Part shown: positions 30,923 through 39,768 of the stretch, in pieces | How the letters are laid out: each line of letters begins with the position of its first letter | Position numbering within the stretch: position 1 is the first letter of the stretch | NCBI RefSeq assembly: GCF_003946245.1 | Contig: NZ_RHNN01000007.1 | Location: forward strand, 62,001-126,000 | Length of the DNA stretch: 64,000 bases | Direction: 5' to 3' | Origin: Levilactobacillus cerevisiae | GTDB taxonomy: Bacteria > Bacillota > Bacilli > Lactobacillales > Lactobacillaceae | Notes under the pieces: generated by a model | The model's input: the letters and a program-made list of their open reading frames with translations, nothing else | What the model was told of the DNA's origin: nothing | Database searches by the model: none | Translations under genes and position numbers: made by a program

Positions 30923-30970
30923 AAAATTCCCAATAATCCAGCGCTAAAACGCCTAATCATCGGGAATTTC
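30923..30970 (-). terminator. Terminator-like hairpin between the phosphatase and reductase genes
   Basis: On the reverse strand AATTCCCGATGATTAGGCG pairs imperfectly with CGCTGGATTATTGGGAATT, followed by TTGGTATTG. It begins at the stop of the phosphatase gene. With the 139-bp gap it may end or weaken the main pdu transcript, leaving the last three genes as a second unit. Confidence 0.5.
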
Positions 30971-31769
30971 ACGCTAAATCTGTCGTTAAGTAGAGCCGTT
31001 GTAACTGGTGGATCATAGCTTCGGATAAACCTATGTAATCCACTAGGTAGGGCTTTATCCCACCAAACTCGCCGTCAATCAAGGTCAATGCTTGGTCAAA
31101 ATAATCACCGGAGACCGTCGACAAATCAAGGATCGACGATTGAAAGTTTTGGTTCATGTGGTGTCTTCGTGCATCACGAATTCGCCGCACAACGGCTGGT
31201 AGGCAAACCAGATTTGTCGCCAAATAGTCCTGCTTAATCTGTGCGATGGGCACGCCCAACACCCCCAACAATAAGAGGGTACACATACCGGTACGGTCCT
31301 TGCCAGATGTACAGTGGTAAAGAATCGTGGTTCCCGCGCCCCGCGTCGCTAACAGCTCAAAGAACCGTTTATACGCCTGCCGTGGCTGTGCACTAAGGAC
31401 CAATCGCCGGTAAACCCGGAGCATGCGCCGATAACCATTCCGGGGATCATCAGCGTAATACCGATTCAGGCGTTGAATCGTCTGCGTGCTTTCAGTTTCA
31501 TCGTTGTTAAAGATGGGCACGTGACAAACCTGAATCGACTGTGGCACCTTGTCCGGCGCGGTCACCCATTCAGCGTGTGAGCGCGTATCCACCACCACGG
31601 TCACGCCATAAGCCACCAATTTTCGTTGGTCCGCCAGGCTTAACTCGGCGAGATTGTCGGCTCGTAGCAAGGCATGGGTCCGAACACGTTGGCCACTGCG
31701 GGTAACGTACCCGCCAAGCTCACGGGTATTGGGGGCACCGGTCAAAGCTAACGTCCGCTGGCTCAGCAT
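30969..31769 (-). CDS. Tyrosine/serine protein phosphatase-like protein in the pdu operon
   Basis: A protein of about 266 residues of the DSP/PTP family (Y_phosphatase3 type). It has the N-terminal NTRELGG motif and the P-loop HCTSGKDRTG, whose Cys and Arg are the catalytic pair. I prefer ATG 31769 (GGGG eight bases upstream) over GTG 31778. It starts only a few bases after pduU, so it is co-transcribed. It might act on phosphoproteins, phospholipids or nucleotides; the substrate is unknown. Confidence 0.82.
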   Translation of the reverse strand: MLSQRTLALTGAPNTRELGGYVTRSGQRVRTHALLRADNLAELSLADQRKLVAYGVTVVVDTRSHAEWVTAPDKVPQSIQVCHVPIFNNDETESTQTIQRLNRYYADDPRNGYRRMLRVYRRLVLSAQPRQAYKRFFELLATRGAGTTILYHCTSGKDRTGMCTLLLLGVLGVPIAQIKQDYLATNLVCLPAVVRRIRDARRHHMNQNFQSSILDLSTVSGDYFDQALTLIDGEFGGIKPYLVDYIGLSEAMIHQLQRLYLTTDLA

Positions 31770-31782
31770 TTCGACCACCCCA

Positions 31783-32127
31783 TTACGTCCGTGTGATGTC
31801 GGTCACATCAAAGCCCAGCAGGTCGCGGAGGGTCGTCACAACCTGACGTAAGGCCGCTTCAACCTCGGACACTTCACCCACAATGACCACTGACCCGCTG
31901 AACCGATCAATAAAGCCCAAATCAACGTTGCTAGCCTTCGTGGCAATATCCCCAGCAATGATTGACGTTTCACTGGGGGTGATGGTTAAAATTCCCAACG
32001 CATTTCGCGTCGTTTGAATCCCCAGTTTCACGTAGATATCGGGTGTCGGATTGGCAATAATGTGGGCCAGCGTTACCTGCTTACCAGGAACATACTCTTG
32101 AATTGAACGGGCAATGTCTCGAGCCAT
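31783..32127 (-). CDS. pduU: Microcompartment shell protein PduU
   Basis: A 114-residue circularly permuted BMC-domain hexamer protein. The N-terminal [19 protein letters not shown] strand is the PduU/EutS mark that forms a small barrel over the pore. AGGAGAAGG precedes the ATG. In Salmonella it is a minor shell protein. It lies after pduW and before the phosphatase gene. Confidence 0.93.
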   Translation of the reverse strand: MARDIARSIQEYVPGKQVTLAHIIANPTPDIYVKLGIQTTRNALGILTITPSETSIIAGDIATKASNVDLGFIDRFSGSVVIVGEVSEVEAALRQVVTTLRDLLGFDVTDITRT

Positions 32128-32142
32128 TTTATTCGCCTTCTC

Positions 32143-33324
32143 CTAACTGTCCAAAACTTTCTTTGTCTCCCGTGCAATCACTAATTCTTCATTGGTTGGA
32201 ATGACCAAGACCTTCACGTGACTGTCCGCCGACGAAATATCCAGGTCATTATCCTCATTGGCATCGGCATCAATCTTCACGCCCAAATAGCCCAAGGCGG
32301 CACATACCCGCTCACGAATTGGTGCAGAGTGTTCACCCACGCCGGCTGTGAAGACCAAGGTTTGGAGACCGCCCAAATCGGCCGTATAGGCTGCGATGTA
32401 GGTTTGAATCTGATGGACGTACACTTGAAGTGCTAATTTAGCCCGTTCGTTGCCGTCAGCTTCTGCCTTAAGCACGTCCCGCACATCATTGGAGACGCCC
32501 GAGAGTCCCAACAGGCCCGACTTGTGATTCAATAGTTGCCGCACGTCCGCCGCACTCAAATGCTCCTTCTCTTCCAGAAATGGCAGGATGTTGGGATCGA
32601 CATCCCCAGAACGCGTGCCCATCACCAACCCAGCCAGCGGCGTGAACCCCATTGACGTGTTCACGGACCGTCCGTCCTTAATGGCACAAACGCTGGCACC
32701 GTTACCTAGGTGACAGGAAATAATTTGTCGCGAAAAGTCCTGGTCGTACCGGCGATTGACCTCACTATAAATGTACTGGTGAGACTGACCGTGAAAGCCG
32801 TAGCGCCGAATGCCATATTTTTCGTAGTACGCGTATGGCAACGCATACATATAGGCCTTTGCCGGAATCGTACTGTGAAATGACGTGTCGAACACCGCCA
32901 CTTCCCGGGCATTGGGAATGAGCTTTTCAAACGCCTCAATTCCCAGCAAATTCACCGGATTGTGTAAGGGTGAAACGTCTGCCAGATCGGCAATCTTCTG
33001 TTGAACCACCGGCGTAATCTCGGTCGATTGCGTATAGTCACGACCACCATGCGCTACCCGGTGGCCAATACCGACAATCTCGGACTTGTCACCGATTGCG
33101 CCACTGTCTAGCAAAGCATCTGTGACCAGTTGCACAGCTGCCGTATGGTCCTGAACATTCTGAACGGTTTGATGATGGCTGCCTTGATAATCATAAGTAA
33201 ATACGGCGTCCGAATGCCCAATCCGGTCAACCAGGCCGCTGATGATCACGGTCTCGGCTGGCATGGCATACAATTTAAATTTCAGCGAGGAACTCCCCGC
33301 ATTTACTGATAAAATTTTTGGCAT
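32143..33324 (-). CDS. pduW: Propionate/acetate kinase
   Basis: A 393-residue acetokinase-family enzyme making ATP and propionate (or 3-hydroxypropionate from glycerol) from the acyl-phosphate supplied by PduL. N-terminal NAGSSSLKFKL and the GHRVAHGG and DTSFH motifs are present. AAGGAAAG precedes the ATG. Its place in the pdu locus marks it as PduW, though by sequence alone it could be called ackA. Confidence 0.93.
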   Translation of the reverse strand: MPKILSVNAGSSSLKFKLYAMPAETVIISGLVDRIGHSDAVFTYDYQGSHHQTVQNVQDHTAAVQLVTDALLDSGAIGDKSEIVGIGHRVAHGGRDYTQSTEITPVVQQKIADLADVSPLHNPVNLLGIEAFEKLIPNAREVAVFDTSFHSTIPAKAYMYALPYAYYEKYGIRRYGFHGQSHQYIYSEVNRRYDQDFSRQIISCHLGNGASVCAIKDGRSVNTSMGFTPLAGLVMGTRSGDVDPNILPFLEEKEHLSAADVRQLLNHKSGLLGLSGVSNDVRDVLKAEADGNERAKLALQVYVHQIQTYIAAYTADLGGLQTLVFTAGVGEHSAPIRERVCAALGYLGVKIDADANEDNDLDISSADSHVKVLVIPTNEELVIARETKKVLDS

Positions 33325-33353
33325 ACGTCATCTTTCCTTTATTTCCAAATTAG

Positions 33354-34475
33354 TTACCGAATCACTTTCTGATATACGGCTTTCAAGTCCTCATCACTTG
33401 GCACGACCGGATTTCCCACGAAGGTTGCATCCAGCTTGGCATCATCAATCACGACTTGGGTCTTGGCTTCAGCATCCTTCACTTCAACTCCGAAGGCCCG
33501 CAACGTCAGCGGACAATCCATTTGAATCATCATTTGATGAATCCGATTGCGTAAGCGTTGAATCGCTAGCCGGTCGGACAAGCCCCGTGAAGCCAGTCCC
33601 GCTTTGCGCGCGGCCTCAGCATATTTATGCATGGCGACCTCGGAGTGTTCGGCGTTATAAGTCACAACATAGGGCAACAGCATCGCGCAGGCCAAGCCGT
33701 GGGGCACGTGGAAATTAGCGCCCAATTGATGGGCCATCGCGTGACAGAAACCCAGTCCAGCATTGGTAAAGGCCATCCCGGCTGCACAAGAAATTTCATG
33801 AACCGTTTGCCGCTTCGTCACGTCATCTCCATGCTGGTAACAATCTACTAAATCATGGGTGATGACATCAATGCCCTTCTCGGCCAAGGCATCCGTGATC
33901 GTATTGGCCCCCTTGGAAACCAACGCTTCCAGCGAGTGGGTCAACACGTCCATGCCAGAATAAGCAGTCACGGCCTTCGGAGCCGTCATGACCAATTGCG
34001 GATCAAGCAGGGCCACGTTAGGCGTTAAGTATGGCTCGCTCAACGGAACCTTAGTGTGATTCTGGGTATCCGATACCACCGCAATGTTGGTGACTTCGGA
34101 GCCCGTACCACTTGTGGTTGGAATCGCCACGAAGTCTTCTAAGTGCGTGTGATTAATTTTTTCACCGAAGAAGCGAATCGCCTTCCCCGTATCAATCGCC
34201 GAACCGCCACCGATACCAATCATGACGGTTGGTTTGACCTGATTGAATTGGGCCACACCAGCCATAATACTGGTCAGTGGTGGGTCCGGCTTCACATCCG
34301 AGAACACACTCACTGTGTTGGATTGATCAAGCCGTTGTTGAATCCCGGCGAGCGTAGGTGTGTCGGGTAAAAACGAATCGCAAACCATCAAAATTTGTTT
34401 ATTCTTCAGTCGCTTTAACCAATCGAGACTATCCACACCGGAAAAAATTTTCGTTGGAATTTGAAATTCTTCCAT
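33354..34475 (-). CDS. pduQ: Iron-dependent alcohol dehydrogenase PduQ
   Basis: A 373-residue type III (Fe) alcohol dehydrogenase that reduces propionaldehyde (or 3-hydroxypropionaldehyde) to the alcohol and regenerates NAD+ for PduP. GGGSAIDTGKA is the nucleotide loop, and the metal His residues lie in GFCHAMAHQLGANFHVPHG. GGGAGG stands eight bases before the ATG, and the gene begins 3 bp after pduP. Confidence 0.94.
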   Translation of the reverse strand: MEEFQIPTKIFSGVDSLDWLKRLKNKQILMVCDSFLPDTPTLAGIQQRLDQSNTVSVFSDVKPDPPLTSIMAGVAQFNQVKPTVMIGIGGGSAIDTGKAIRFFGEKINHTHLEDFVAIPTTSGTGSEVTNIAVVSDTQNHTKVPLSEPYLTPNVALLDPQLVMTAPKAVTAYSGMDVLTHSLEALVSKGANTITDALAEKGIDVITHDLVDCYQHGDDVTKRQTVHEISCAAGMAFTNAGLGFCHAMAHQLGANFHVPHGLACAMLLPYVVTYNAEHSEVAMHKYAEAARKAGLASRGLSDRLAIQRLRNRIHQMMIQMDCPLTLRAFGVEVKDAEAKTQVVIDDAKLDATFVGNPVVPSDEDLKAVYQKVIR

Positions 34476-34478
34476 GGT

Positions 34479-35933
34479 CTAAGCCTCCCAGTTTCTCAGT
34501 GAAAATCCTTCAGGGCTGGTAAACCGACGACGACGCGTAAAGGTCTTGGTCGTCGTGGTCCCTTCGCCAGTTGGCGTAGCAATCGTGAAGGCCGCAGCCC
34601 CCGTGAAGTACCCGTCGTCGCCAACCCCGGTTGCGGCAAACGTTGGTCCGTTGGCCACGAAGATTGACGTGTTCATGCGGTGTGCCGCTTGGTTGATATG
34701 CGGCATATTTTCGGAGTGAATGGATGCCGTGTGATGATGGCCACCCTCGACTTCGACAGCTGTCTGCAAAACGCTCTTGAAATCTGGGCAACTGACAACT
34801 GGCAGAATTGGCATCAACATTTCCGTCGTTACTAGCGGCTGGTCCTTGGCGGCTTCAAAGATAATCACTTTCGGGTCACCGGTATACGGAATCTTCGCAG
34901 CCTTGAGAATAACCGCGGCATCCTTGCCAATGTAATCGCGACTTGGCGTTCCGTTCTCTTGAATCGTCATCTGTGTTAACGCAGCAACTTGATCGGCATC
35001 CGTGATGAGAAAGGCACCCGCGGCCTGCATTTTTTCAATCAGCGCATCCTTCACGCTAGCCTCAACGACGACTTCCTTTTCGGCCGTGCAGAGAATGTTG
35101 TTATCAAATGCACAGGAGGTAACCAAGTCATGCGCAGCGAGGTCCAAGTTCGCCGTCTGATCGACCATGGCTGGTGGATTCCCAGCACCGGCACCCACTG
35201 CCTTTTTGCCACTGATCAACGCCTGATGAACCACGTCCGGGCCACCGGTCACAGCAAGCATGGCAATGTCTGGATGTTTCATCATTTCCTGAACGGATTC
35301 GATTGAAGGTACGTCCAGGGAGACGACCATGTTTTTCATACCAGTTGCTTTTTCAACATACTTGTTCAGGTGTTCGATCATCCAGCGAGTAATGTTCTTG
35401 GCACCAGGATGGGCCCCAAAGAACAAGGTGTTCCCGCCAGAAAGCATCATGATTGAATTGTTGATCACCGTTTCGCCAGGATTGGTGCTTGGACCAACCA
35501 CACCGATGACCCCAAATGGCGTGTACTCATACATGGTCATGCCACCGTCGCCCGTTTTGACTTCGGGATCCAGCAACTCAACGCCAGGCGTGTTGTACAG
35601 GGCATCCTTGAGCTTCGCTTCCTTGGCTGCTACGGTACCCATGTCCGTCTCGTCCTTAATCGCTTGGGCAATTTCCTTGAGGTGCGGACCGAAACCGTCC
35701 TTGATGGCCTGAATGACCTTTTTCCGGAAGGCAATCGGCTTATCGGCATAGATTTCCTGTGCTTGCTTTGCCGCAGCCACCGCTTCATCAACGGTTTGAT
35801 AAATTCCGTTACCCAAGCCCTCGGATTGTGCCGCATCGGCAGCCGGTGCCGCGTCGGTCGTCCCTTGCTTGGCCAATTCCTCTGATAATATTCTCCTAAT
35901 TGTTTGCTCTAAATCACTCGTCTGCATATCCAA
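34479..35933 (-). CDS. pduP: CoA-acylating propionaldehyde dehydrogenase
   Basis: A 484-residue NAD+-dependent enzyme that turns propionaldehyde plus CoA into propionyl-CoA inside the microcompartment. The catalytic Cys is Cys282 (LCTAEKE). Residues 5-22 (TSDLEQTIRRILSEELAK) form the amphipathic encapsulation helix, followed by an Ala-rich linker. The start is TTG 35933 (seven to eight bases after GAGGAAG); ATG at 35927 is the alternative. Confidence 0.94.
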   Translation of the reverse strand: MDMQTSDLEQTIRRILSEELAKQGTTDAAPAADAAQSEGLGNGIYQTVDEAVAAAKQAQEIYADKPIAFRKKVIQAIKDGFGPHLKEIAQAIKDETDMGTVAAKEAKLKDALYNTPGVELLDPEVKTGDGGMTMYEYTPFGVIGVVGPSTNPGETVINNSIMMLSGGNTLFFGAHPGAKNITRWMIEHLNKYVEKATGMKNMVVSLDVPSIESVQEMMKHPDIAMLAVTGGPDVVHQALISGKKAVGAGAGNPPAMVDQTANLDLAAHDLVTSCAFDNNILCTAEKEVVVEASVKDALIEKMQAAGAFLITDADQVAALTQMTIQENGTPSRDYIGKDAAVILKAAKIPYTGDPKVIIFEAAKDQPLVTTEMLMPILPVVSCPDFKSVLQTAVEVEGGHHHTASIHSENMPHINQAAHRMNTSIFVANGPTFAATGVGDDGYFTGAAAFTIATPTGEGTTTTKTFTRRRRFTSPEGFSLRNWEA

Positions 35934-35934
35934 G

Positions 35935-36408
35935 TCACGCTTCCTCTAAAAATTCCTGAACGGCTACTTCGCAGATTGCCTGGTCTTCCTCGACCAAGCC
36001 GCCACTGACACCAATGGCCCCAACGAGTTTGCCGTCAATCATCAACGGTATCCCGCCCGGAAAGGAGACCAATTTACCGTCGAGCATGGTTTCCATTTGA
36101 TATAAAGGTCCCCCCGGTTGCGTCTCACGGTTAATTTGCTTGGTTGGTTCCTTCATCGCAATCGCCGACCACGCCTTCTTGGGCGCCAGTAACGAGCCGA
36201 CCAAGTTGCCATTGGGCATGTGGTACAGCATCTGCACGGTCATCGTGAGATCCATGAAGCAGATGGTCACGCCAACGTGCAGGTCATCTGCCTTAGCAAC
36301 CGCCGCATCAATCACCCGTTCCATCTTTTTTCGGTCAAATAGCTGAGGTGGGCTTTGTTCCGCCATCACGCCGCGGACAATTTGGCTGAGTTGTTTTGCA
36401 TCCATCAT
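35935..36408 (-). CDS. HbpS/GlcG-like (PduO C-terminal type) protein
   Basis: A 157-residue protein. The core (about 25-155) is the HbpS/GlcG fold found as the C-terminal half of Salmonella PduO, with the GGIPLMIDGKLVGAIGVSGG motif. The first 20 residues (MDAKQLSQIVRGVMAEQSPP) look like a microcompartment encapsulation helix. It overlaps pduO by 4 bp. Relatives bind heme or corrinoid; a cofactor role with PduO is inferred. Confidence 0.85.
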   Translation of the reverse strand: MMDAKQLSQIVRGVMAEQSPPQLFDRKKMERVIDAAVAKADDLHVGVTICFMDLTMTVQMLYHMPNGNLVGSLLAPKKAWSAIAMKEPTKQINRETQPGGPLYQMETMLDGKLVSFPGGIPLMIDGKLVGAIGVSGGLVEEDQAICEVAVQEFLEEA

Positions 36409-36989
36409 TGATCACCTTCCCTGACGGCCTCAAGGTAGCGTTTGCTGACCTGTGCAACGATTGTCTGCAGGCGTTGTTCGTCGTCTTCTGACCGCGCAAT
36501 GATATAGAAGAAATCTGACAAGCGGTTCACGTACCGCTCCAGCTCCGGTCGCACGGGATGGTCCTTCATAAAGGCCACCAGCAACCGTTCCGCTCGCCGA
36601 CAGACTGTCCGACAGACGTGCAACTGCGCACCGGCCGTGCTGGATCCCGGTAAAATAAACTGGTCAATCTTGGGCAACTGGGCCGTCTTGTCATCAATCG
36701 CCTGTTCCAAGAACTGGACGTCTTCGGCGGTAATCAACCGGCTGTTCGCTTGAAAGGTGGTTGCGTGCTGCGAAGCCAGTTCGCCTTGGAGAAAGAACAT
36801 GTGGTATTCGACCCACCGCAGAAGCTTGACGTTTTCTGGATTCTGACAAAATTTATCTGCGAGACTCACGTTGGCATTCAATTCATCAAACGTCCCGTAC
36901 ACGTCGACCTGCAGGGAATCCTTGGAGACCCGTTGGCCATCGTACAAACTGGTCGACCCTTTATCGCCGCCTTTGGTATAAATTGGCAA
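36405..36989 (-). CDS. pduO: ATP:cob(I)alamin adenosyltransferase
   Basis: A protein of about 194 residues of the PduO family, which transfers adenosyl from ATP to cob(I)alamin to make coenzyme B12 for PduCDE. N-terminal YTKGGDKGSTSL is the ATP loop, and VCRTVCRRAERLL with the C-terminal NRLSDFFYIIAR shape the active site. TTG 36989 lies eight bases after AAGGAG and gives MPIYTKGG, the usual start. The C-terminal half of enteric PduO is encoded by the next gene. Confidence 0.93.
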   Translation of the reverse strand: MPIYTKGGDKGSTSLYDGQRVSKDSLQVDVYGTFDELNANVSLADKFCQNPENVKLLRWVEYHMFFLQGELASQHATTFQANSRLITAEDVQFLEQAIDDKTAQLPKIDQFILPGSSTAGAQLHVCRTVCRRAERLLVAFMKDHPVRPELERYVNRLSDFFYIIARSEDDEQRLQTIVAQVSKRYLEAVREGDQ

Positions 36990-37007
36990 GACAACCACTC
37001 CTTCTCA

Positions 37008-37271
37008 TCAGACATCGACGGTATCAATAATCCCGACGATTGAACAATCATTGACGTCGTTGGCCACGTTGTTGACCGTGGCGTGCCGTGCACCAGCACC
37101 ACGCGCTAAGAGCACCCGCTCACCGATACCAGCACCCACCATGTCGGCCGCAACTTCCTGGGCACGCATGGCCTTGCCATCTGCATTAATCGGCTGAACA
37201 ATCATTAACTTTCGTCCGACCAATGAAGAATCCTTTTGCGTTGCAACGACGCTACCAACTACTTTTGCCAT
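37008..37271 (-). CDS. pduN: Microcompartment vertex protein PduN
   Basis: An 87-residue EutN/CcmL-family pentamer protein (MAKVVGSVVATQK...). Pentamers of this type close the vertices of the shell. The ATG at 37271 overlaps the end of pduM by 13 bp; a TTG two codons earlier is possible but does not look like the family. The pore motif region GAGIGERVLLARG is intact. Confidence 0.92.
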   Translation of the reverse strand: MAKVVGSVVATQKDSSLVGRKLMIVQPINADGKAMRAQEVAADMVGAGIGERVLLARGAGARHATVNNVANDVNDCSIVGIIDTVDV

Positions 37272-37762
37272 ATACAATCTTCATCAGTCCTTACCTGTTG
37301 CGTGATGTGCTTTTGCGCCATGGTGGTCACCGCGTCGCTCGTCAGCCGTTGCTTGGTCGAAACAATTAGAATGGCTTGATCCGGCAACGCGGCAATCTCA
37401 GAGCGGCCAATACTGGTTTGATAAAATGCGCGAATCACCCTAGTCGACCCAACTTCAAAGGTGACTGGCCAGTCCCGCAACATTTTTAACGGGATGAAAT
37501 TAATCAGATTACCATTCAGCTGAAACGTAAAGTGCACATCGTAACTCATTCCTTTCAGCAACCACTTAACCCAAGGATCCTGCTCATTCACCCGATACAA
37601 GTTCACCAGCAACTCAATCGTGACGCCCTGGATGGTGATTTGCCCAAAATCAATCAAACTACGGTCACTAGGTAATGGGCCTTGGCGGGAATACGGAATC
37701 GCTTTCATTTTACGTTGCCGTTCAGCAATTCTTTTCAGAACCTCTGCAATAATACGGTCCAT
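37259..37762 (-). CDS. pduM: Microcompartment assembly protein PduM
   Basis: A 167-residue protein of the PduM family, needed for proper microcompartment assembly in Salmonella but of unknown mechanism. The assignment rests on its place between pduL and pduN, its length, and the N-terminal helix DRIIAEVLKRIAERQRKM, itself similar to encapsulation helices. It is the least conserved enzyme-region protein here, so the confidence is moderate. Confidence 0.8.
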   Translation of the reverse strand: MDRIIAEVLKRIAERQRKMKAIPYSRQGPLPSDRSLIDFGQITIQGVTIELLVNLYRVNEQDPWVKWLLKGMSYDVHFTFQLNGNLINFIPLKMLRDWPVTFEVGSTRVIRAFYQTSIGRSEIAALPDQAILIVSTKQRLTSDAVTTMAQKHITQQVRTDEDCIWQK

Positions 37763-37784
37763 TCGTCGTCACCAACTTTCATGA

Positions 37785-38444
37785 TTAAAATGTTGACGGA
37801 ACCTTCGGAATGATGTGGGCTACCGTGTCGGCCTGAACGTTGGCGGCACTAGCCTCATCCGTATCCAGGTGCATCTCCAACGTAAAGTCCTTCCGCGGCC
37901 GCGCAATCACATCGTCAAAGATGGTCCGCCGGCCGTTCGAGTTGATTTCAACCGTCACGGTATCGCCGAGTTTCACGCCAAAGCGTTGCGCATCTTCTAA
38001 GCTCATGTGAATGTGGCGCTTGGCCACGATGACACCCTGGACGGTCACTTCGCCATCCTTCGTCCGGAGCTTGACCGATGGCGTGCCATCCAGGTCACCC
38101 GAGAGGCGCAGGGGCGCGTTGACTCCAAGCTTAAACGTCTCCGAATTGGCAATTTCAACCTGTGAATGGGACCGACACGGGCCGAGGACCCGCACGTGTT
38201 CCAGGCTGCCCCGGGGACCAATCACGTCACAGGTTTGTTCTGCGGCGAACTCGCCCGGTTGCTTCAACTGCTTAAACTTGGTCATTTGTTGGCCAGGAAA
38301 CAGCTTGTCAAAGTCTTCCTGGGCCAAGTGAATGTGATGATTCGAAATGCCAATCGGAATGGCATTGGGATCCGCCGTCACTTCCGCGCAGGCCACCACA
38401 ATTTGCCGAATTAACGACCGTAAATCATTTTCAGTTACTGCCAT
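37785..38444 (-). CDS. pduL: Phosphate propanoyltransferase PduL
   Basis: A 219-residue zinc enzyme that converts propionyl-CoA and phosphate to propionyl-phosphate and recycles CoA inside the shell. The two zinc-binding motifs are SNHHIHL (35-41) and AKRHIHM. The N-terminal helix ENDLRSLIRQIVVACAEV is a targeting peptide. It is unrelated to Pta. It lies between pduJ and pduM. Confidence 0.94.
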   Translation of the reverse strand: MAVTENDLRSLIRQIVVACAEVTADPNAIPIGISNHHIHLAQEDFDKLFPGQQMTKFKQLKQPGEFAAEQTCDVIGPRGSLEHVRVLGPCRSHSQVEIANSETFKLGVNAPLRLSGDLDGTPSVKLRTKDGEVTVQGVIVAKRHIHMSLEDAQRFGVKLGDTVTVEINSNGRRTIFDDVIARPRKDFTLEMHLDTDEASAANVQADTVAHIIPKVPSTF

Positions 38445-38468
38445 AAGTCATCATCCAATCTCGCTGAA

Positions 38469-38744
38469 TCACTTGTTGCCTGGTAAAATACCTTCAACTT
38501 CTGAGTGTGGACGTGGAATGACGTAGGATGAAATAATCTCACCGACATTGCCACCGGCTTGAACACCTGCATCGACGGCGGCTTTGACGGCACCAACATC
38601 CCCACGAACCATCACGGTTACCAGTCCACTACCAATCTTTTCTTGACCAATCATTGAAACGTTAGCGGCTTTGACCATTGCATCGGCCGCTTCAATTGAG
38701 GCAACTAAGCCTTTGGTTTCAATCATTCCCAGTGCATTATTCAT
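38469..38744 (-). CDS. pduJ: Microcompartment shell hexamer PduJ
   Basis: A 91-residue single-BMC-domain protein, nearly identical to PduA over its length ([20 protein letters not shown]). It is a major facet hexamer. The C-terminus is shorter than PduA and ends VEGILPGNK. It lies between pduK and pduL, as in enteric operons, which decides J rather than A. Confidence 0.93.
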   Translation of the reverse strand: MNNALGMIETKGLVASIEAADAMVKAANVSMIGQEKIGSGLVTVMVRGDVGAVKAAVDAGVQAGGNVGEIISSYVIPRPHSEVEGILPGNK

Positions 38745-38784
38745 AATCTATTCCTCCTGATTTTTCTCTTCGGCCTCTGCCTGC

Positions 38785-39393
38785 CTAGCTTTCGGGCTTA
38801 TCCGTTGGCTTTGGCTTAGGCGTTGCCGCTCTGTTGGTCGGTTTCCGACTGGAGCGTCGTCGACTGGCCGGCTTCTTTGCCGCGGGCTTAGCCTTGGCTG
38901 TTGGTGTAGCCTTGGTTTCTGGCTTGGCCTTCGCTGTCGGCGTGGCCTTAGTTTCTGGCTTAACCTTAACTTCCGGCTTAGCCTTCACTGGCGCCGTCTG
39001 CTTGGCCTGGACTGTCGGCACCTGAGACTCTCTGGTTGCCGGTTGGCGTTCGGCCTTTTGCGTAGTCGCCGCCTTTGGCTTGGACTGCGTCGCTTCAGCA
39101 GGCTCCTTTGCCGCTGGTTCATCCGTGAAAACGTTGGTCCGGCCCAGCTCAGTAATACCTTCAGCTGGATTGGCCAAGACTACGGTACTGACCACGTGCA
39201 CGCGACTATCGGCTGTGCCGGCTTCGATTGCCGCTTCAACTGCGGCAACATCCCCCGACACGGACACGGTAATCAGACCGCCAGTGGCATTTTCAATGTT
39301 CTTGATGCCGACTGAAGCTGCCTTCAGCATGTGGTCACCCACGATAATGGCATCCGCAAGACCAATCACTTCAACGTATCCAATTGACTCCAT
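38785..39393 (-). CDS. pduK: Shell protein PduK with a basic, repetitive tail
   Basis: A 202-residue protein. Residues 1-95 are a BMC domain (MESIGYVEVIGLADAIIVGD). The rest is a Lys/Ala/Pro/Thr-rich tail with two copies of AKPETKATPT near 149-172, and it ends in a very basic stretch (RRRSSRK) and KPKP. Enteric PduK has a short metal-binding tail instead, and no Cys cluster is seen here. The tail may bind nucleic acid, polyphosphate or acidic partners; this is inference. Confidence 0.9.
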   Translation of the reverse strand: MESIGYVEVIGLADAIIVGDHMLKAASVGIKNIENATGGLITVSVSGDVAAVEAAIEAGTADSRVHVVSTVVLANPAEGITELGRTNVFTDEPAAKEPAEATQSKPKAATTQKAERQPATRESQVPTVQAKQTAPVKAKPEVKVKPETKATPTAKAKPETKATPTAKAKPAAKKPASRRRSSRKPTNRAATPKPKPTDKPES

Positions 39394-39768
39394 TTAGCTC
39401 ACCTGCCCTTGCAACTTAAACGGTACACCCTTGACCAACCGCGCAGCATTGGCGCCAATAATTCTTGTCGCTTCAACGGTCGTGATTGGCTGTTCAAACA
39501 ACGGCTCCGTGGGTTCCAAATTCTTGTAGTGGACCACAACCTGATTGTGATCGTAGGCAACGCCTACTGAGAGGCGGGACCCCACCGCTGCATCATAAGC
39601 CCGACCCACCAGCGTTTGTGGTGAATCTGCCGTGGCTGGTACGAAACGATACGGAATCTGTTCCTCTTCAATGCCTAAGAGCATCGGCTGTAACCGCTCG
39701 GGCAGCGTCGTCCCGTCCTCCGGAAGTAAGGCAATCAGAATTGCTGGACTATCTGGGTCTTCACTCAT
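39394..39768 (-). CDS. pduH: Diol dehydratase reactivase small subunit
   Basis: A 124-residue protein. With PduG it pulls damaged cobalamin out of PduCDE in an ATP-dependent way. The fold resembles the dehydratase beta subunit (PAILIALLPEDG at the start, VGVAYDHNQVVVHYKN in the middle). Its start overlaps the end of pduG by 4 bp. Confidence 0.92.
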   Translation of the reverse strand: MSEDPDSPAILIALLPEDGTTLPERLQPMLLGIEEEQIPYRFVPATADSPQTLVGRAYDAAVGSRLSVGVAYDHNQVVVHYKNLEPTEPLFEQPITTVEATRIIGANAARLVKGVPFKLQGQVS

